This document shows positions 8,444 through 17,900 of a stretch of 64,000 nt of DNA, piece by piece. A model generated the notes under the pieces. The model was not told where the DNA came from. It was given only the letters and a program-made list of their open reading frames with translations, and made no database searches. Position numbers and translations under genes: made by a program. The stretch lies in NCBI RefSeq assembly GCF_004345645.1, contig NZ_SLWS01000010.1, positions 372,001-436,000 on the forward strand, written 5' to 3'. Positions within the stretch are counted from its first letter, which is position 1. Each line of letters begins with the position of its first letter. Source of the DNA: Actinocrispum wychmicini (GTDB lineage Bacteria; Actinomycetota; Actinomycetes; Mycobacteriales; Pseudonocardiaceae).

Positions 8444-8926
8444 CACCCGTCGTCACGGAGCGTTCATCGGCCGTCGAATTTCCTTCACGTTCTTCCGGTG
8501 TCGGGCGGGCGACGAATACCGCCGGAAAGGCGCGCCGGAGGATCGGGATCGCGAAATCGGCCGGCCGGTCGCCACAATCGAACCGCCGAAATGGTGCAAC
8601 GCGAAACCGGATTCCCCAATGCGGTACGAATCCGCGGTTGGTCCGGTCGGGGGACCCGGTCGCGGCCAGACGCCCCATCATCCCACCAGGCTCCGCCCTG
8701 GGCGAAGCCGGGTGCGCCACAAGCGAGTCCGCCGACCGGACTGGTCCGGCGACGCGTGCGGCGACCGCCCGATCACTCGACGTGATTGCGTGGTCCTGAT
8801 CACTCGGCGGTGTCGGAATGAAATCCTCGACACCCGATGTGCTGGACTTTCGGGTCGGTTGTTACTGCTGGTCATCAGGTGATGACGCCGTAGTGCGTTT
8901 GTGACCTCATTTCCGACCCTCGGAGC
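8444..8926. promoter_or_regulatory. Non-coding region upstream of the peptide ABC operon, with palindrome
   Basis: About 480 bp without a credible gene. A palindrome GTCATCA-GG-TGATGAC lies at 8871-8886, about 40 bp before the -35 box, in the position of an activator or repressor site. The 9-mer GATCACTCG occurs twice (8771 and 8798). The bound protein is unknown. Confidence 0.5.
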
Positions 8927-8955
8927 TTGACGGGTACAGTCACTCACCGTAAATT
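8927..8955 (+). promoter_or_regulatory. Candidate sigma-70 promoter of the peptide ABC operon
   Basis: TTGACG (8927-8932), a 17-bp spacer and TAAATT (8950-8955), about 40 bp before the first gene. A second -10-like GATAAT lies at 8972-8977. Confidence 0.5.
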
Positions 8956-8994
8956 CTCGCCGAATCTTACTGATAATTGGGTATCGGGGGGCAC

Positions 8995-10002
8995 GTGGCC
9001 GACCTCCTTCGGACAGAGCTGTCGTCCGGAAGCGACGCCGTTGTCGCGCCAGGCAAGAAGCCTGTCGCCGGCCGTTCGCCGGGACAACTCGCCTGGCGGC
9101 GATTCCGCCGTGACAAGGCGGGCATCGTCGCGGGGTGCGTCGTCTTGTTCTACTTCGTCGTGGGCCTGGGCGCGCCCGTGATCGGGTGGCTGTACGGCAA
9201 GAACCCGGACACGCACTACGGCACGGACCGCCCCGGGCTGCTGAGCGACACCGGCATCCCGGTCAAACCGAACGGCGGCATGGACGGCGAGTTCTGGTTC
9301 GGCATCGAACCGCGGCTCGGCCGGGACGTGCTGATGCAGCTGGTGTACGGGATCCGGACGTCGCTGCTGATCGCCCTGATCGTGGTCGCGCTCGTGACGT
9401 TGCTGGGGACCATCATCGGGATCACCGCCGGCTACCTCGGCGGCCGCACCGACTACTTCATCGGCCGCGGCATCGACATCCTGCTGGCGATCCCGTCGAC
9501 CCTCTTCTACATCGCCTTCACCCCCGTGGCGCTCGCCCTGTTCGTGGCGCCGGGCAAGGAGGTGCCGGTCTGGCTCCGGGCGACGTCGCTGATCCTGCTG
9601 CTGACCGTGTTCGGCTGGACCAGGATCGCGCGGCTGCTGCGCGGCCAGGTCCTGTCCCTGCGCGAGCGCGAGTTCATCGAGGCCGCGCGGGTGTCCGGCG
9701 CGGGCACCCGGCGGATCGTGTTCAAGGAACTGCTGCCGAACCTGATCACCCCGATCCTGGTGATCGCCACGCTGGACGTGCCCGCGCTGGTCACCACCGA
9801 GGCCGCGCTGTCGTACCTCGGTGTCGGCATGGTCGAACCGACCCCGGACTGGGGCCGGATGATCCACGACGGCGGCGACTACCTGCAGACCGACATCACG
9901 TACCTGGCGTTCCCCGGCCTGGCGCTGATCGTCTTCGTGATCGCGTTCAACCTGCTGGGCGACTCCGTCCGGGACGCGCTCGACCCCAAGGGGCACCGCT
10001 AA
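8995..10002 (+). CDS. Peptide ABC transporter permease (DppC/OppC-like)
   Basis: A 335-residue inner-membrane permease with an N-terminal TM (GIVAGCVVLFYFVVGLG), a periplasmic stretch carrying GRDVLMQLVYGIRTS, and the BPD core with the EAA-like loop EFIEAARVSGAGTRRIVFKEL that docks the ATPases. It should pair with the DppB-like permease at 11903. The GTG at 8995 (VADLLRTELS) has a G-run ribosome site just upstream; an upstream TTG at 8977 is less likely. It is the first gene of a five-gene operon in the unusual order C-A-B-D-F. Confidence 0.88.
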   Translation: MADLLRTELSSGSDAVVAPGKKPVAGRSPGQLAWRRFRRDKAGIVAGCVVLFYFVVGLGAPVIGWLYGKNPDTHYGTDRPGLLSDTGIPVKPNGGMDGEFWFGIEPRLGRDVLMQLVYGIRTSLLIALIVVALVTLLGTIIGITAGYLGGRTDYFIGRGIDILLAIPSTLFYIAFTPVALALFVAPGKEVPVWLRATSLILLLTVFGWTRIARLLRGQVLSLREREFIEAARVSGAGTRRIVFKELLPNLITPILVIATLDVPALVTTEAALSYLGVGMVEPTPDWGRMIHDGGDYLQTDITYLAFPGLALIVFVIAFNLLGDSVRDALDPKGHR

Positions 10003-10053
10003 GCCACCGCACCCGCCGTAACCCGGCGCATGTTGAAGAACAGGGAGAAAGAT

Positions 10054-11835
10054 GTGAAACGCAAGACACTAGTGGGAGCGACCGCGCTCGCGATGTCCGC
10101 GGCCATGGTCGCCGCCGGGTGCAGCGCGGGCGGCCAGAACACCCAGGGACCCAGCGGACCGAAGGTCCAGGAGGGTTCCGTCGTGGTCGACAAGGACGGC
10201 TCGTTGTCCAAGGGACCGGCGGCCGACGTCCCGGGCTCCCGCAAGGGCGGCAACATCAACGTCATCTTCCGTCAGGACTCGGCGCACTACGACCCGGCGT
10301 GGACCAACTCGTCGCCGGACCAGACGCTGCAGGAGATGCTGTACCGCCGGCTGACGATGTACAAGATCGACAACGGCAAGAAGATCCTGGTCGGCGACCT
10401 GGCCACCAACACCGGTGAGACCACCGACGGCGGCAAGACCTGGAAGTTCACCCTCAAGGACGGGGTGAAGTACGCCGACGGCTCGCCGATCTCCACCAAG
10501 GACATCAAGTACGCGGTGTCCCGGTCGTTCGCGCCGAAGTTCGCCCAGGGCTTCCCGTACCTGCAGACCTGGCTGGCCGACAGCGACGACTTCACCAAGG
10601 TCTACCCGGGTGTCTACGAGGCCGGCAAGCAGCTCGGCGACGACAAGGTCGAGACGCCGGACGACAAGACCATCATCTTCAAGTTCAACAAGCCGCGCCC
10701 GGACCTGCCGTTCGCGGTCGAGCTCGGCACCGCCGTGCCGGTCCCGCAGGCCAAGGACGCCAAGGACGCGCAGGACCAGGACGCCGCCGCGATCGCCGCG
10801 ATCTGCTCGGGTCCGTACAAGGTCGTCGCGCACGACGTGGACAAGAGCCTGAAGCTGGTCCGCAACGACAAGTGGGACCCGGCCAGCGACGCGATCCGCC
10901 ACCAGTACGCCGACACGTACTCGTTCGAGTTCGGCCCGCAGATCGACGCGGTGACCGACCGGCTGTCGGCCTCCGCCGGTGACGACAAGAACTCGGTCGG
11001 CAGCTACAGCGCGGTCGCCCCGGCCAAGCTCGCCACCGTGATGAACGACCCGAAGCTCAAGCAGCAGGTGATCGACACGCCGACCACCCAGGTCAACGTG
11101 TACTCGATCAACAACACCCGGGTCACCGACATCAACGTCCGCAAGGCGTTGCTGGTCGCCTTCCCGAAGGAGGCGGCGCGCCTGCAGAACGGCGGCCCGT
11201 ACTACGGCGACTACGCGACCACGTTGGGTTCGCCGTCGCTGCTGGGCTGGTCCAAGTACGACCTGCCGGGTGTCACCGACGTCGACCCCAAGGGCGACCC
11301 GGAGAAGGCCAAGAAGATGCTGACCGACGCCGGCAAGCTGGGCTACGAGATCTCGCTGGGCTACACCCAGACGCCGACCTCGGAGAAGGAGGCCCTGGCC
11401 GTGGCCGACGGCCTGGAGAAGGGCGGCTTCAAGGTCAACAAGCTGCCGATGCAGTCCAAGACGTTCCTGAACGCCCGCGAGCAGTTCAACAACAACCTGG
11501 ACCTGTACTGGTACGCGTGGGCCCCGGACTGGCCGACCGGCGCGACTGTGTACGGCGAGCTGTACGACGGCCGCAAGGTCGGTGACGGTCGCCCGAACAA
11601 CAGCCACTTCAAGAACGACGCGGTGAACTCCGAGCTGGACCGGATCATGCAGATCGTCGACCCGGCCGAGCAGGGCAAGGCGTTCAACGAGCTGGACAAG
11701 AAGATCATGGAGCAGGTGCCGGCGATCCCGTACGTCTACCAGCGGCGCCAGCTGATGGTCGGCTCGAACGTCGGCGGCGGTGCGGCCGACGCGCACGACG
11801 TGCTGAACCTGAACAGCCTTTTCCTGAAGTCCTGA
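10054..11835 (+). CDS. Peptide ABC transporter substrate-binding lipoprotein (DppA/OppA-like)
   Basis: A 593-residue family 5 extracellular solute-binding protein. The signal peptide ends in the lipobox VAAGC (Cys23). The core shows typical features of the family: LVGDLATNTGETTDGGKTWKF, FTLKDGVKYADGSPISTKDI and KALLVAFPKE. It captures oligopeptides or similar ligands outside the membrane. The GTG at 10054 is chosen for AGGGAG 6 nt upstream; the in-frame ATG at 10030 lacks a site. A strong hairpin follows the stop and may raise the yield of this gene relative to the permease and ATPases. Confidence 0.9.
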   Translation: MKRKTLVGATALAMSAAMVAAGCSAGGQNTQGPSGPKVQEGSVVVDKDGSLSKGPAADVPGSRKGGNINVIFRQDSAHYDPAWTNSSPDQTLQEMLYRRLTMYKIDNGKKILVGDLATNTGETTDGGKTWKFTLKDGVKYADGSPISTKDIKYAVSRSFAPKFAQGFPYLQTWLADSDDFTKVYPGVYEAGKQLGDDKVETPDDKTIIFKFNKPRPDLPFAVELGTAVPVPQAKDAKDAQDQDAAAIAAICSGPYKVVAHDVDKSLKLVRNDKWDPASDAIRHQYADTYSFEFGPQIDAVTDRLSASAGDDKNSVGSYSAVAPAKLATVMNDPKLKQQVIDTPTTQVNVYSINNTRVTDINVRKALLVAFPKEAARLQNGGPYYGDYATTLGSPSLLGWSKYDLPGVTDVDPKGDPEKAKKMLTDAGKLGYEISLGYTQTPTSEKEALAVADGLEKGGFKVNKLPMQSKTFLNAREQFNNNLDLYWYAWAPDWPTGATVYGELYDGRKVGDGRPNNSHFKNDAVNSELDRIMQIVDPAEQGKAFNELDKKIMEQVPAIPYVYQRRQLMVGSNVGGGAADAHDVLNLNSLFLKS

Positions 11836-11845
11836 TCATGAGTCC

Positions 11846-11879
11846 GCGCCGGGCGGGCCAATGGCGGCCCGCCCGGCGC
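11846..11879 (+). terminator. 14-bp stem hairpin inside the operon (partial attenuator)
   Basis: GCGCCGGGCGGGCC (11846-11859) pairs perfectly with 11866-11879 across a 6-base loop, just after the binding-protein stop and before the DppB-like start. No T-run follows, so it may slow 3' decay or cause partial termination, as in other ABC operons whose binding protein is needed in excess. It also covers an alternative ATG at 11861. Confidence 0.7.
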
Positions 11880-11902
11880 ATCCGTGGGAGAAGACCCTTC
11901 CG

Positions 11903-12886
11903 ATGCTGGCATTCCTGGTTCGTCGAGTGCTGGGCGGGATCGTCATCCTGGCGATCATCAGCCTCATCACGTTCCTGCTCTTCTTCGCCGTGCCGGGCAG
12001 TGACGTCGCCGCGTTGTCGTGCGGCAAGACGTGTACGCCGGAGAACATGGCCCTGATCCGGCGCGGCCTTGGCCTGGACAAACCGGTGATCGTGCAGTAC
12101 CTGGTCTTCATGGGCGGCATCTTCGCCACCCGGACGATCGGGGACAACGTCTGCACGGCGCCGTGCCTGGGCTACTCGTTCGTGAACCACCAGCCGGTCC
12201 TGCAGACCGTGCTGGACCGGCTGCCGGTGACCCTGTCGCTGGCCATCGGCGCGGTGGTGCTGTTCATCATCTTCGGTGTCGGCCTGGGCATGCTGGCCGC
12301 GCTGCGCAAGGGCAAGCTGGCCGACAAGATCGCCATGACGTTCGCCCTGATCGGCGGATCGATGCAGATCTTCGTGCTGGCGCCGTTCTTCCTGTACATC
12401 TTCGTGTACACCACCGGCCTGCTGCCGCAGCCCAGATACGTGTCGTTCTTCGACAGTCCGGGCGACTGGTTCATCGGCATGCTGCTGCCGTGGCTGTGCC
12501 TGGCGATCATCTACATCGCGTACTACGCGCGGCTCACCAGGTCGTCCATGGTCGACGTGCTCAACGAGGACTTCATCCGCACGGTCCGGGCCAAGGGCCT
12601 TGGCACCGGGCAGATCTACGTCAAGCACGCGTTCCGCGGCGCGATGAGCCCGGTGGTCACCATCCTCGGCCTGGACATCGCCGGCCTGTTCGCCGGCGCG
12701 ATCATCACCGAGCAGTCGTTCGGCCTGGTCGGCGTCGGCCAGCTCGCGGTCAACTCGGTGAACAACTCCGACCTGCCGATGATGATGGGCGTGGTGCTGC
12801 TGGCCGCGACGGCCGTGGTGCTCGCCAATATCATCGTCGACGTGATCTACGCCGTCATCGACCCACGGATCAAGGTGTCAGCGTGA
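11903..12886 (+). CDS. Peptide ABC transporter permease (DppB/OppB-like)
   Basis: A 327-residue permease beginning MLAFLVRRVLGGIVIL, the standard DppB opening, with six TM segments and the docking loop NEDFIRTVRAKGLGTGQIYVKH. A short insert with cysteines (LSCGKTCTPENM, NVCTAPC) in the first external loop is less common. The ATG at 11903 is preferred because the alternative at 11861 lies inside the hairpin. Its TGA overlaps the GTG of the next gene (GTGA). Confidence 0.88.
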   Translation: MLAFLVRRVLGGIVILAIISLITFLLFFAVPGSDVAALSCGKTCTPENMALIRRGLGLDKPVIVQYLVFMGGIFATRTIGDNVCTAPCLGYSFVNHQPVLQTVLDRLPVTLSLAIGAVVLFIIFGVGLGMLAALRKGKLADKIAMTFALIGGSMQIFVLAPFFLYIFVYTTGLLPQPRYVSFFDSPGDWFIGMLLPWLCLAIIYIAYYARLTRSSMVDVLNEDFIRTVRAKGLGTGQIYVKHAFRGAMSPVVTILGLDIAGLFAGAIITEQSFGLVGVGQLAVNSVNNSDLPMMMGVVLLAATAVVLANIIVDVIYAVIDPRIKVSA

Positions 12887-13929
12887 ACGACTTCCTGCTC
12901 TCGGTCCGCGACCTCAAGGTGCACTTCGCCACCGAGGACGGCGTGGTCAAGGCGGTCGACGGGCTGTCGTACGACCTGGCCAAGGGCCGCACGCTGGGCA
13001 TCGTCGGCGAGTCCGGCTCCGGCAAGAGCGTCTCCAACCTGGCCATTCTCGGGTTGCACAACCCGGAGAAGACCACCACCGGCGGCGAGATCGTGTTCAA
13101 TGGCCAGCAGCTGGTCGGCGCCAAGGAACAGACCTTGCGGAAGCTGCGTGGCAACGACATCTCGATGATCTTCCAGGACCCGCTGACGTCGCTGTCGCCG
13201 TTCTACACGATCGGCGAGCAGATCGCGGAGACGTACCGCCGGCACACCGGCGCGAACAAGAAGCAGGCCCGCGAGCGGGCGGTCGAGATGTTGAAGAAGG
13301 TCGGCATCCCGCAGCCCGACCGGCGGGTCGACGAGTACCCGCACCAGTTCTCCGGCGGGATGCGGCAGCGCGCGATGATCGCGATCGCGCTGTGCTGCGA
13401 CCCCGCGCTGCTGATCGCGGACGAGCCGACCACCGCGCTTGACGTGACCGTGCAGGCGCAGATCCTGGACCTGTTGCGGGAACTGCAGTCCGAGTTCAAC
13501 ACCGCGATCATCCTGATCACGCACGACATGGGCGTGGTCGCGCAGATGGCCGACGACGTACTGGTGATGTACGCGGGCCGCTGCGTCGAGCGGGGGACCG
13601 TGCGTGAGGTGCTCAAAGCCCCGCAGCACCCGTACAGCTGGGGCCTGCTGTCGTCGATCCCGCATCTGAGCGGCGACGTGGACGTGCCGCTGGTCCCGGT
13701 CCGGGGCACGCCGCCGAGCCTGATCGACCCGCCGCCGGGCTGTCCGTTCAACCCGCGCTGCGACTTCGCCGGCCGGGTGCCGGGCGAGCTGTGCACCACG
13801 GAACGGCCCGCGCTGGTGCCGGCGGACGGGCACGGCTCGGCGTGCCATCTGTCCATTTCGGACAAGCAGGTCATCTTCACGGAGGAGATCCTCCCCAAGG
13901 CCGGACTGGGCGGGACAGCACATGCCTGA
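12883..13929 (+). CDS. Peptide ABC transporter ATPase (DppD/OppD-like)
   Basis: A 348-residue ATPase with Walker A GESGSGKS, Q-loop FQDPLTSLSPF, signature QFSGGMRQRAMIA, Walker B LLIADEPTTALD and the H-loop THDMG. The C-terminal oligopeptide extension contains CPFNPRC; in this subfamily such cysteines often bind an Fe-S cluster. It starts at the GTG that overlaps the permease stop. It forms a heterodimer with the next protein and powers peptide import. Confidence 0.92.
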   Translation: MNDFLLSVRDLKVHFATEDGVVKAVDGLSYDLAKGRTLGIVGESGSGKSVSNLAILGLHNPEKTTTGGEIVFNGQQLVGAKEQTLRKLRGNDISMIFQDPLTSLSPFYTIGEQIAETYRRHTGANKKQARERAVEMLKKVGIPQPDRRVDEYPHQFSGGMRQRAMIAIALCCDPALLIADEPTTALDVTVQAQILDLLRELQSEFNTAIILITHDMGVVAQMADDVLVMYAGRCVERGTVREVLKAPQHPYSWGLLSSIPHLSGDVDVPLVPVRGTPPSLIDPPPGCPFNPRCDFAGRVPGELCTTERPALVPADGHGSACHLSISDKQVIFTEEILPKAGLGGTAHA

Positions 13930-14950
13930 CGACGACATCCTTATGCAGGCCCGTGGCCTCACCATGCACTTCCCGGTCCGCGGCGGCGGGCTGGTCCGGC
14001 GCAAGGTCGGTCTGGTGCAGGCGGTCGACGGGGTGGACCTGGACCTGCACGAGGGCGAGTCCTTCGGCCTGGTCGGCGAGTCCGGCTGCGGCAAATCCAC
14101 CACCGGCCGGCTGCTGGCTCGCCTGCTGGAGCCGACCTCCGGCACGATCACCTACGCCGGCAAGGACATCACGCACTCCACCCGCAAGCAGCTCGCGCCG
14201 ATCCGGCCCGAGATCCAGATGATCTTCCAGGACCCGTACTCGTCGCTCAACCCGCGGCACACGGTCGGCACGATCATCGCCAGCCCGATGGAGGTCAACG
14301 GGATCGACCCGCCCGGCGGCCGCAAGAAGCGGGTGCAGGAGCTGCTGGAGACCGTCGGGCTGAACCCGGAGCACTACAACCGGTACCCGCACGAGTTCTC
14401 CGGCGGCCAGCGCCAGCGGATCGGGGTGGCGCGGGCGCTCGCGTTGGAGCCCAAGCTGATCGTGGCCGACGAGCCGGTGTCGGCGCTGGACGTGTCCATC
14501 CAGGCGCAGGTGGTGAACCTGCTGCAGCGCCTGCAGCGGGAGTTGGACATCGCGTTCGTCTTCATCGCGCACGACCTGGCCGTGGTGCGGCACTTCTCGC
14601 AGCGGATCGCGGTGATGTACCTGGGCAAGATCGTGGAGATCGCCGACCGGACAGACCTCTACGGCAACCCGCACCACCCGTACACCCACGCGTTGCTGTC
14701 CTCGGTGCCGGACGCGGACCCGGACAGCGAGAAGCAGCGCGAGCGGATCCGGCTGACCGGGGACGTGCCGTCGCCGATCAACCCGCCGTCCGGCTGCCGG
14801 TTCCGCACCCGCTGCTGGAAGGCCAAGGACATCTGTGCCGAGCAGGAACCGCCGCTGGTGCAGCTGACCGGCACCCGTGCGGGTCACCTGGCGGCTTGCC
14901 ACTTCCCGGAGGCCAGGCAGGTGGTTCCGGAGGCCGAAGCCGCCTCGTGA
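13922..14950 (+). CDS. Peptide ABC transporter ATPase (DppF/OppF-like)
   Basis: A 342-residue ATPase with Walker A GESGCGKST, FQDPYSSLNPRHT, signature EFSGGQRQRIGVA, Walker B LIVADEPVSALD and H-loop AHDLAVV. The C-terminal extension holds CRFRTRCW. Its ATG overlaps the end of the DppD-like gene by 8 nt. It is the last transporter gene; the STAND gene follows 14 nt later on the same strand. Confidence 0.92.
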   Translation: MPDDDILMQARGLTMHFPVRGGGLVRRKVGLVQAVDGVDLDLHEGESFGLVGESGCGKSTTGRLLARLLEPTSGTITYAGKDITHSTRKQLAPIRPEIQMIFQDPYSSLNPRHTVGTIIASPMEVNGIDPPGGRKKRVQELLETVGLNPEHYNRYPHEFSGGQRQRIGVARALALEPKLIVADEPVSALDVSIQAQVVNLLQRLQRELDIAFVFIAHDLAVVRHFSQRIAVMYLGKIVEIADRTDLYGNPHHPYTHALLSSVPDADPDSEKQRERIRLTGDVPSPINPPSGCRFRTRCWKAKDICAEQEPPLVQLTGTRAGHLAACHFPEARQVVPEAEAAS

Positions 14951-14964
14951 AGGGGAGGTAGCGC

Positions 14965-17900
14965 ATGTCCCGTCGTGAGCGACCGCTCGACGACGGTGTC
15001 GGTGCGCTGTCCCAGTTCGCCGAGGGGTTGCGGCAGCTGCGGCGGGACGCCGGCAGCCCGACCTACCGTGAACTGGGCACGCGGGCCCGGTACTCGGCCG
15101 GAACGCTGTCCGACGCGGCCGGCGGGCGCAAGCTGCCCACCCTCGCGGTCACGCTGGCGTACGTCCGTGCCTGCGGTGGTGACGCCGAGGTGTGGGAACA
15201 GTCCTGGTACGAGGTCAACACCGAGATCGAGGCGTCCGCGCCGCAGACGACCGACAACGGCGACCCGCCGTACGTCGGCTTGGCGCCGTTCCAGCCGGCG
15301 GACGCCGAACGGTTCTTCGGCCGCGACACGTTGGTGGACGAACTGCTCGTCCGGTTGAAGACCAACCGGTTCGTCACCGTGTTCGGGCCGTCCGGGGTGG
15401 GCAAGTCGTCGCTGCTGCGGGCCGGGCTGATCCCACGGCTGGACGTGCCGTACGTGCTGTTCACGCCAGGGGAACACCCGATGGCGGCGTACCTCGACAG
15501 TGTCGACCACGTCGGGGCGGCCGACGACCTGGTGATCGTGGTGGACCAGTTCGAGGAAGTGTTCACCGTCTGCACGGACACCGCCGAACGCGCCGAGTTC
15601 ATCGACAGTCTGCTTGGCGCGGACCACCGGGTGGTGGTGGGGATGCGCGCGGACTTCTACAGCCACTGCGCGAGCCATCCTGGCTTGGCCAAGGCGTTGT
15701 GCGAGGCGCAGTTGCTGGTCGGCCCGATGGGCGCCGGGGAGTTGCGGGTGGCCATCACCCAGCCCGCGGTGCAGGCGGGATACGTCGTCGAAGGCGCGTT
15801 GGTCGCGGAACTCGTCGCTGAGTCCGCTGGGCAGGCCGGTCTGCTGCCGATGGTGTCGCACGTGCTGCGGGAGACCTGGCACCGACGGCGTGGCAACACC
15901 CTCACCAGGACCGGTTACCAGGCCGCAGGCGGCATCCAGGGGGCGTTGGCGAAGACCGCCGAGGATGTGTACGCGTCGTTCGACGGGCCGCAGCAGGCGG
16001 CGGCTCGGCAACTGTTCCTGCGGCTGACGGCGTTGGGGGAAGGCACGGAGGACACCAAGCGGCGGATCGGCCGGGGGGAGTTCGACGGCACGGAACTGAA
16101 CGACGTGCTCACCGCGCTCGCGTCGGCACGGCTGATCACCGTGGACGCCGGCTCCGTCGAGATGGCGCACGAGTCGTTGATCAAGGCGTGGCCGCGGTTG
16201 CGTGGCTGGCTCAGCGAAGACCGCGAGGGACTGCGGATCCACCGGCAGCTGACCGAGGCCGCGTTGGCGTGGGAGTCGCTGGGCCGCGACCCGGGCGCGC
16301 TGTACCGGGGCACGCGGTTGCAGCTCGCGCAGGACTGGCCGGGCAGCGCGTCGCTTGTGGGGCGTGAGCGGGAGTTCCTGGACACGAGCTTTGCCGCGTT
16401 CGTCGCGGAACGGGAGACCGCGCGGCGAGGCGCTCGCCGTCTTCGCGTGCTGACCATCGTGCTTGCGGTGCTGTTGGTGATTGCTGTGGTGGCAACGTTT
16501 CTTGCGTTCCGTGCGCAGAGCATCTCGTTGGAGCAACGGAATGTGGCGATCTCGCAGAAGCTGGCGAGCCAGAGCGACGCGTTGCGGGCCGTGAATCCCG
16601 CGCTGGCCGCGCAGCTCAGCCTTGCCGCGTACCGACTGTCGCCCACGACAGAGGCGCGGGGCAGCCTGTTGAGCGCGTTCGGATCGCCGTACGCCACCCA
16701 GCTGACCGGGCACACCGACAGCGTGAACGTGGGCGCATGGAGCCCCGACGGCCATACTGCGGCCACCGCGAGCGACGACCACTCGGTTTTCCTCTGGGAC
16801 ATGGCCGACCCGCACCGGCCGACGAGGCTTTCCGTCATCGCGGCGAGCGCCATGCAGGTGTACGACGTGAGTTTCCGCAGTGATGGCAACGTTCTCGTCA
16901 TCGCCGGCGAGGACGGGGCCGTCGGGCTGTGGGACGTGAGCGACCGGGTCAGGCCTCGGCTGCTGTCGTCGACGCCGGCGCATCCCGGCTCGGTGTACTC
17001 GGCCACGTTCGGCCAGGACGGCCGGATGATGGCGACGGCCGGCGAGGACGACCTCGGCCGGATCTGGGACGTCAGCGACCCCGCCCATCCCCGTGAGCTG
17101 GCGACGTTGCGCGGCCACACCGCGCGGATCCACCAGATCGCGTTCCGGCCCGGCTCGTCCGTGGTGGCGACGGCGAGTTCCGACCACACCGTCCGGTTGT
17201 GGGACATCAGCGACTTGGCCCATCCGAAGGCCCTGCGCGTGCTGACCGACCACACCGACAACGTCCGGTCGGTGATGTTCGACCCGGCCGGGAAGGTCAT
17301 GGTCACTACGAGCCTGGATCGCACAGTCCGGCTCTGGGACGTCAGCGACCCGGCGAACACGCGTCAGCTGGCGCTGCTCGGTTCGGCCACCGACAACATG
17401 TACTCCGCGGCGTTCAGCCCGGACGGGCACACCGTCGCGGCGGTCGGCGACGACCGGGTGGTGCACCTGTGGAACGTGACCGATCCGGTACGGCCGTACC
17501 AGGTCACGACCCTGGTGGGGCACACCGAGAAGATCTTCACCGCCGCGTTCAGCCCGTCCGGCCGGGATCTGCTGACCGCGAGCTGGGACCGGACCGCCCG
17601 GGTGTGGGACCTGGCCGACCTCACCGACCCGGCCGCGCCCGGCTTCCTCGCCGGCCACAGCGAGGCGGTCTACGCGGTCGCGTTCAGCCCGGACCGGCGC
17701 ACGGCCGCGACCGGCGGCAACGACAACACCGTGCGCCTGTGGGACGTCACGGACCCGGAACACCCGCGCAGCCTGGCCGTTCTGGCCGGGCACACCGGTC
17801 CGGTCCGGTCGATGGCGTTCAGCCCGTCCGGCGGCATGCTCGCGTCCGGCAGTTCGGACTCGACGATCCGGTTGTGGGATCTCGCCGACCGGGACCGGCC

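Noticed and set aside
14884..17793. 969-codon minus-strand frame under the STAND-WD40 gene
   Set aside because: Repetitive VAHVPQPDG words are the antisense of WD40 repeats; the plus frame has complete domains.
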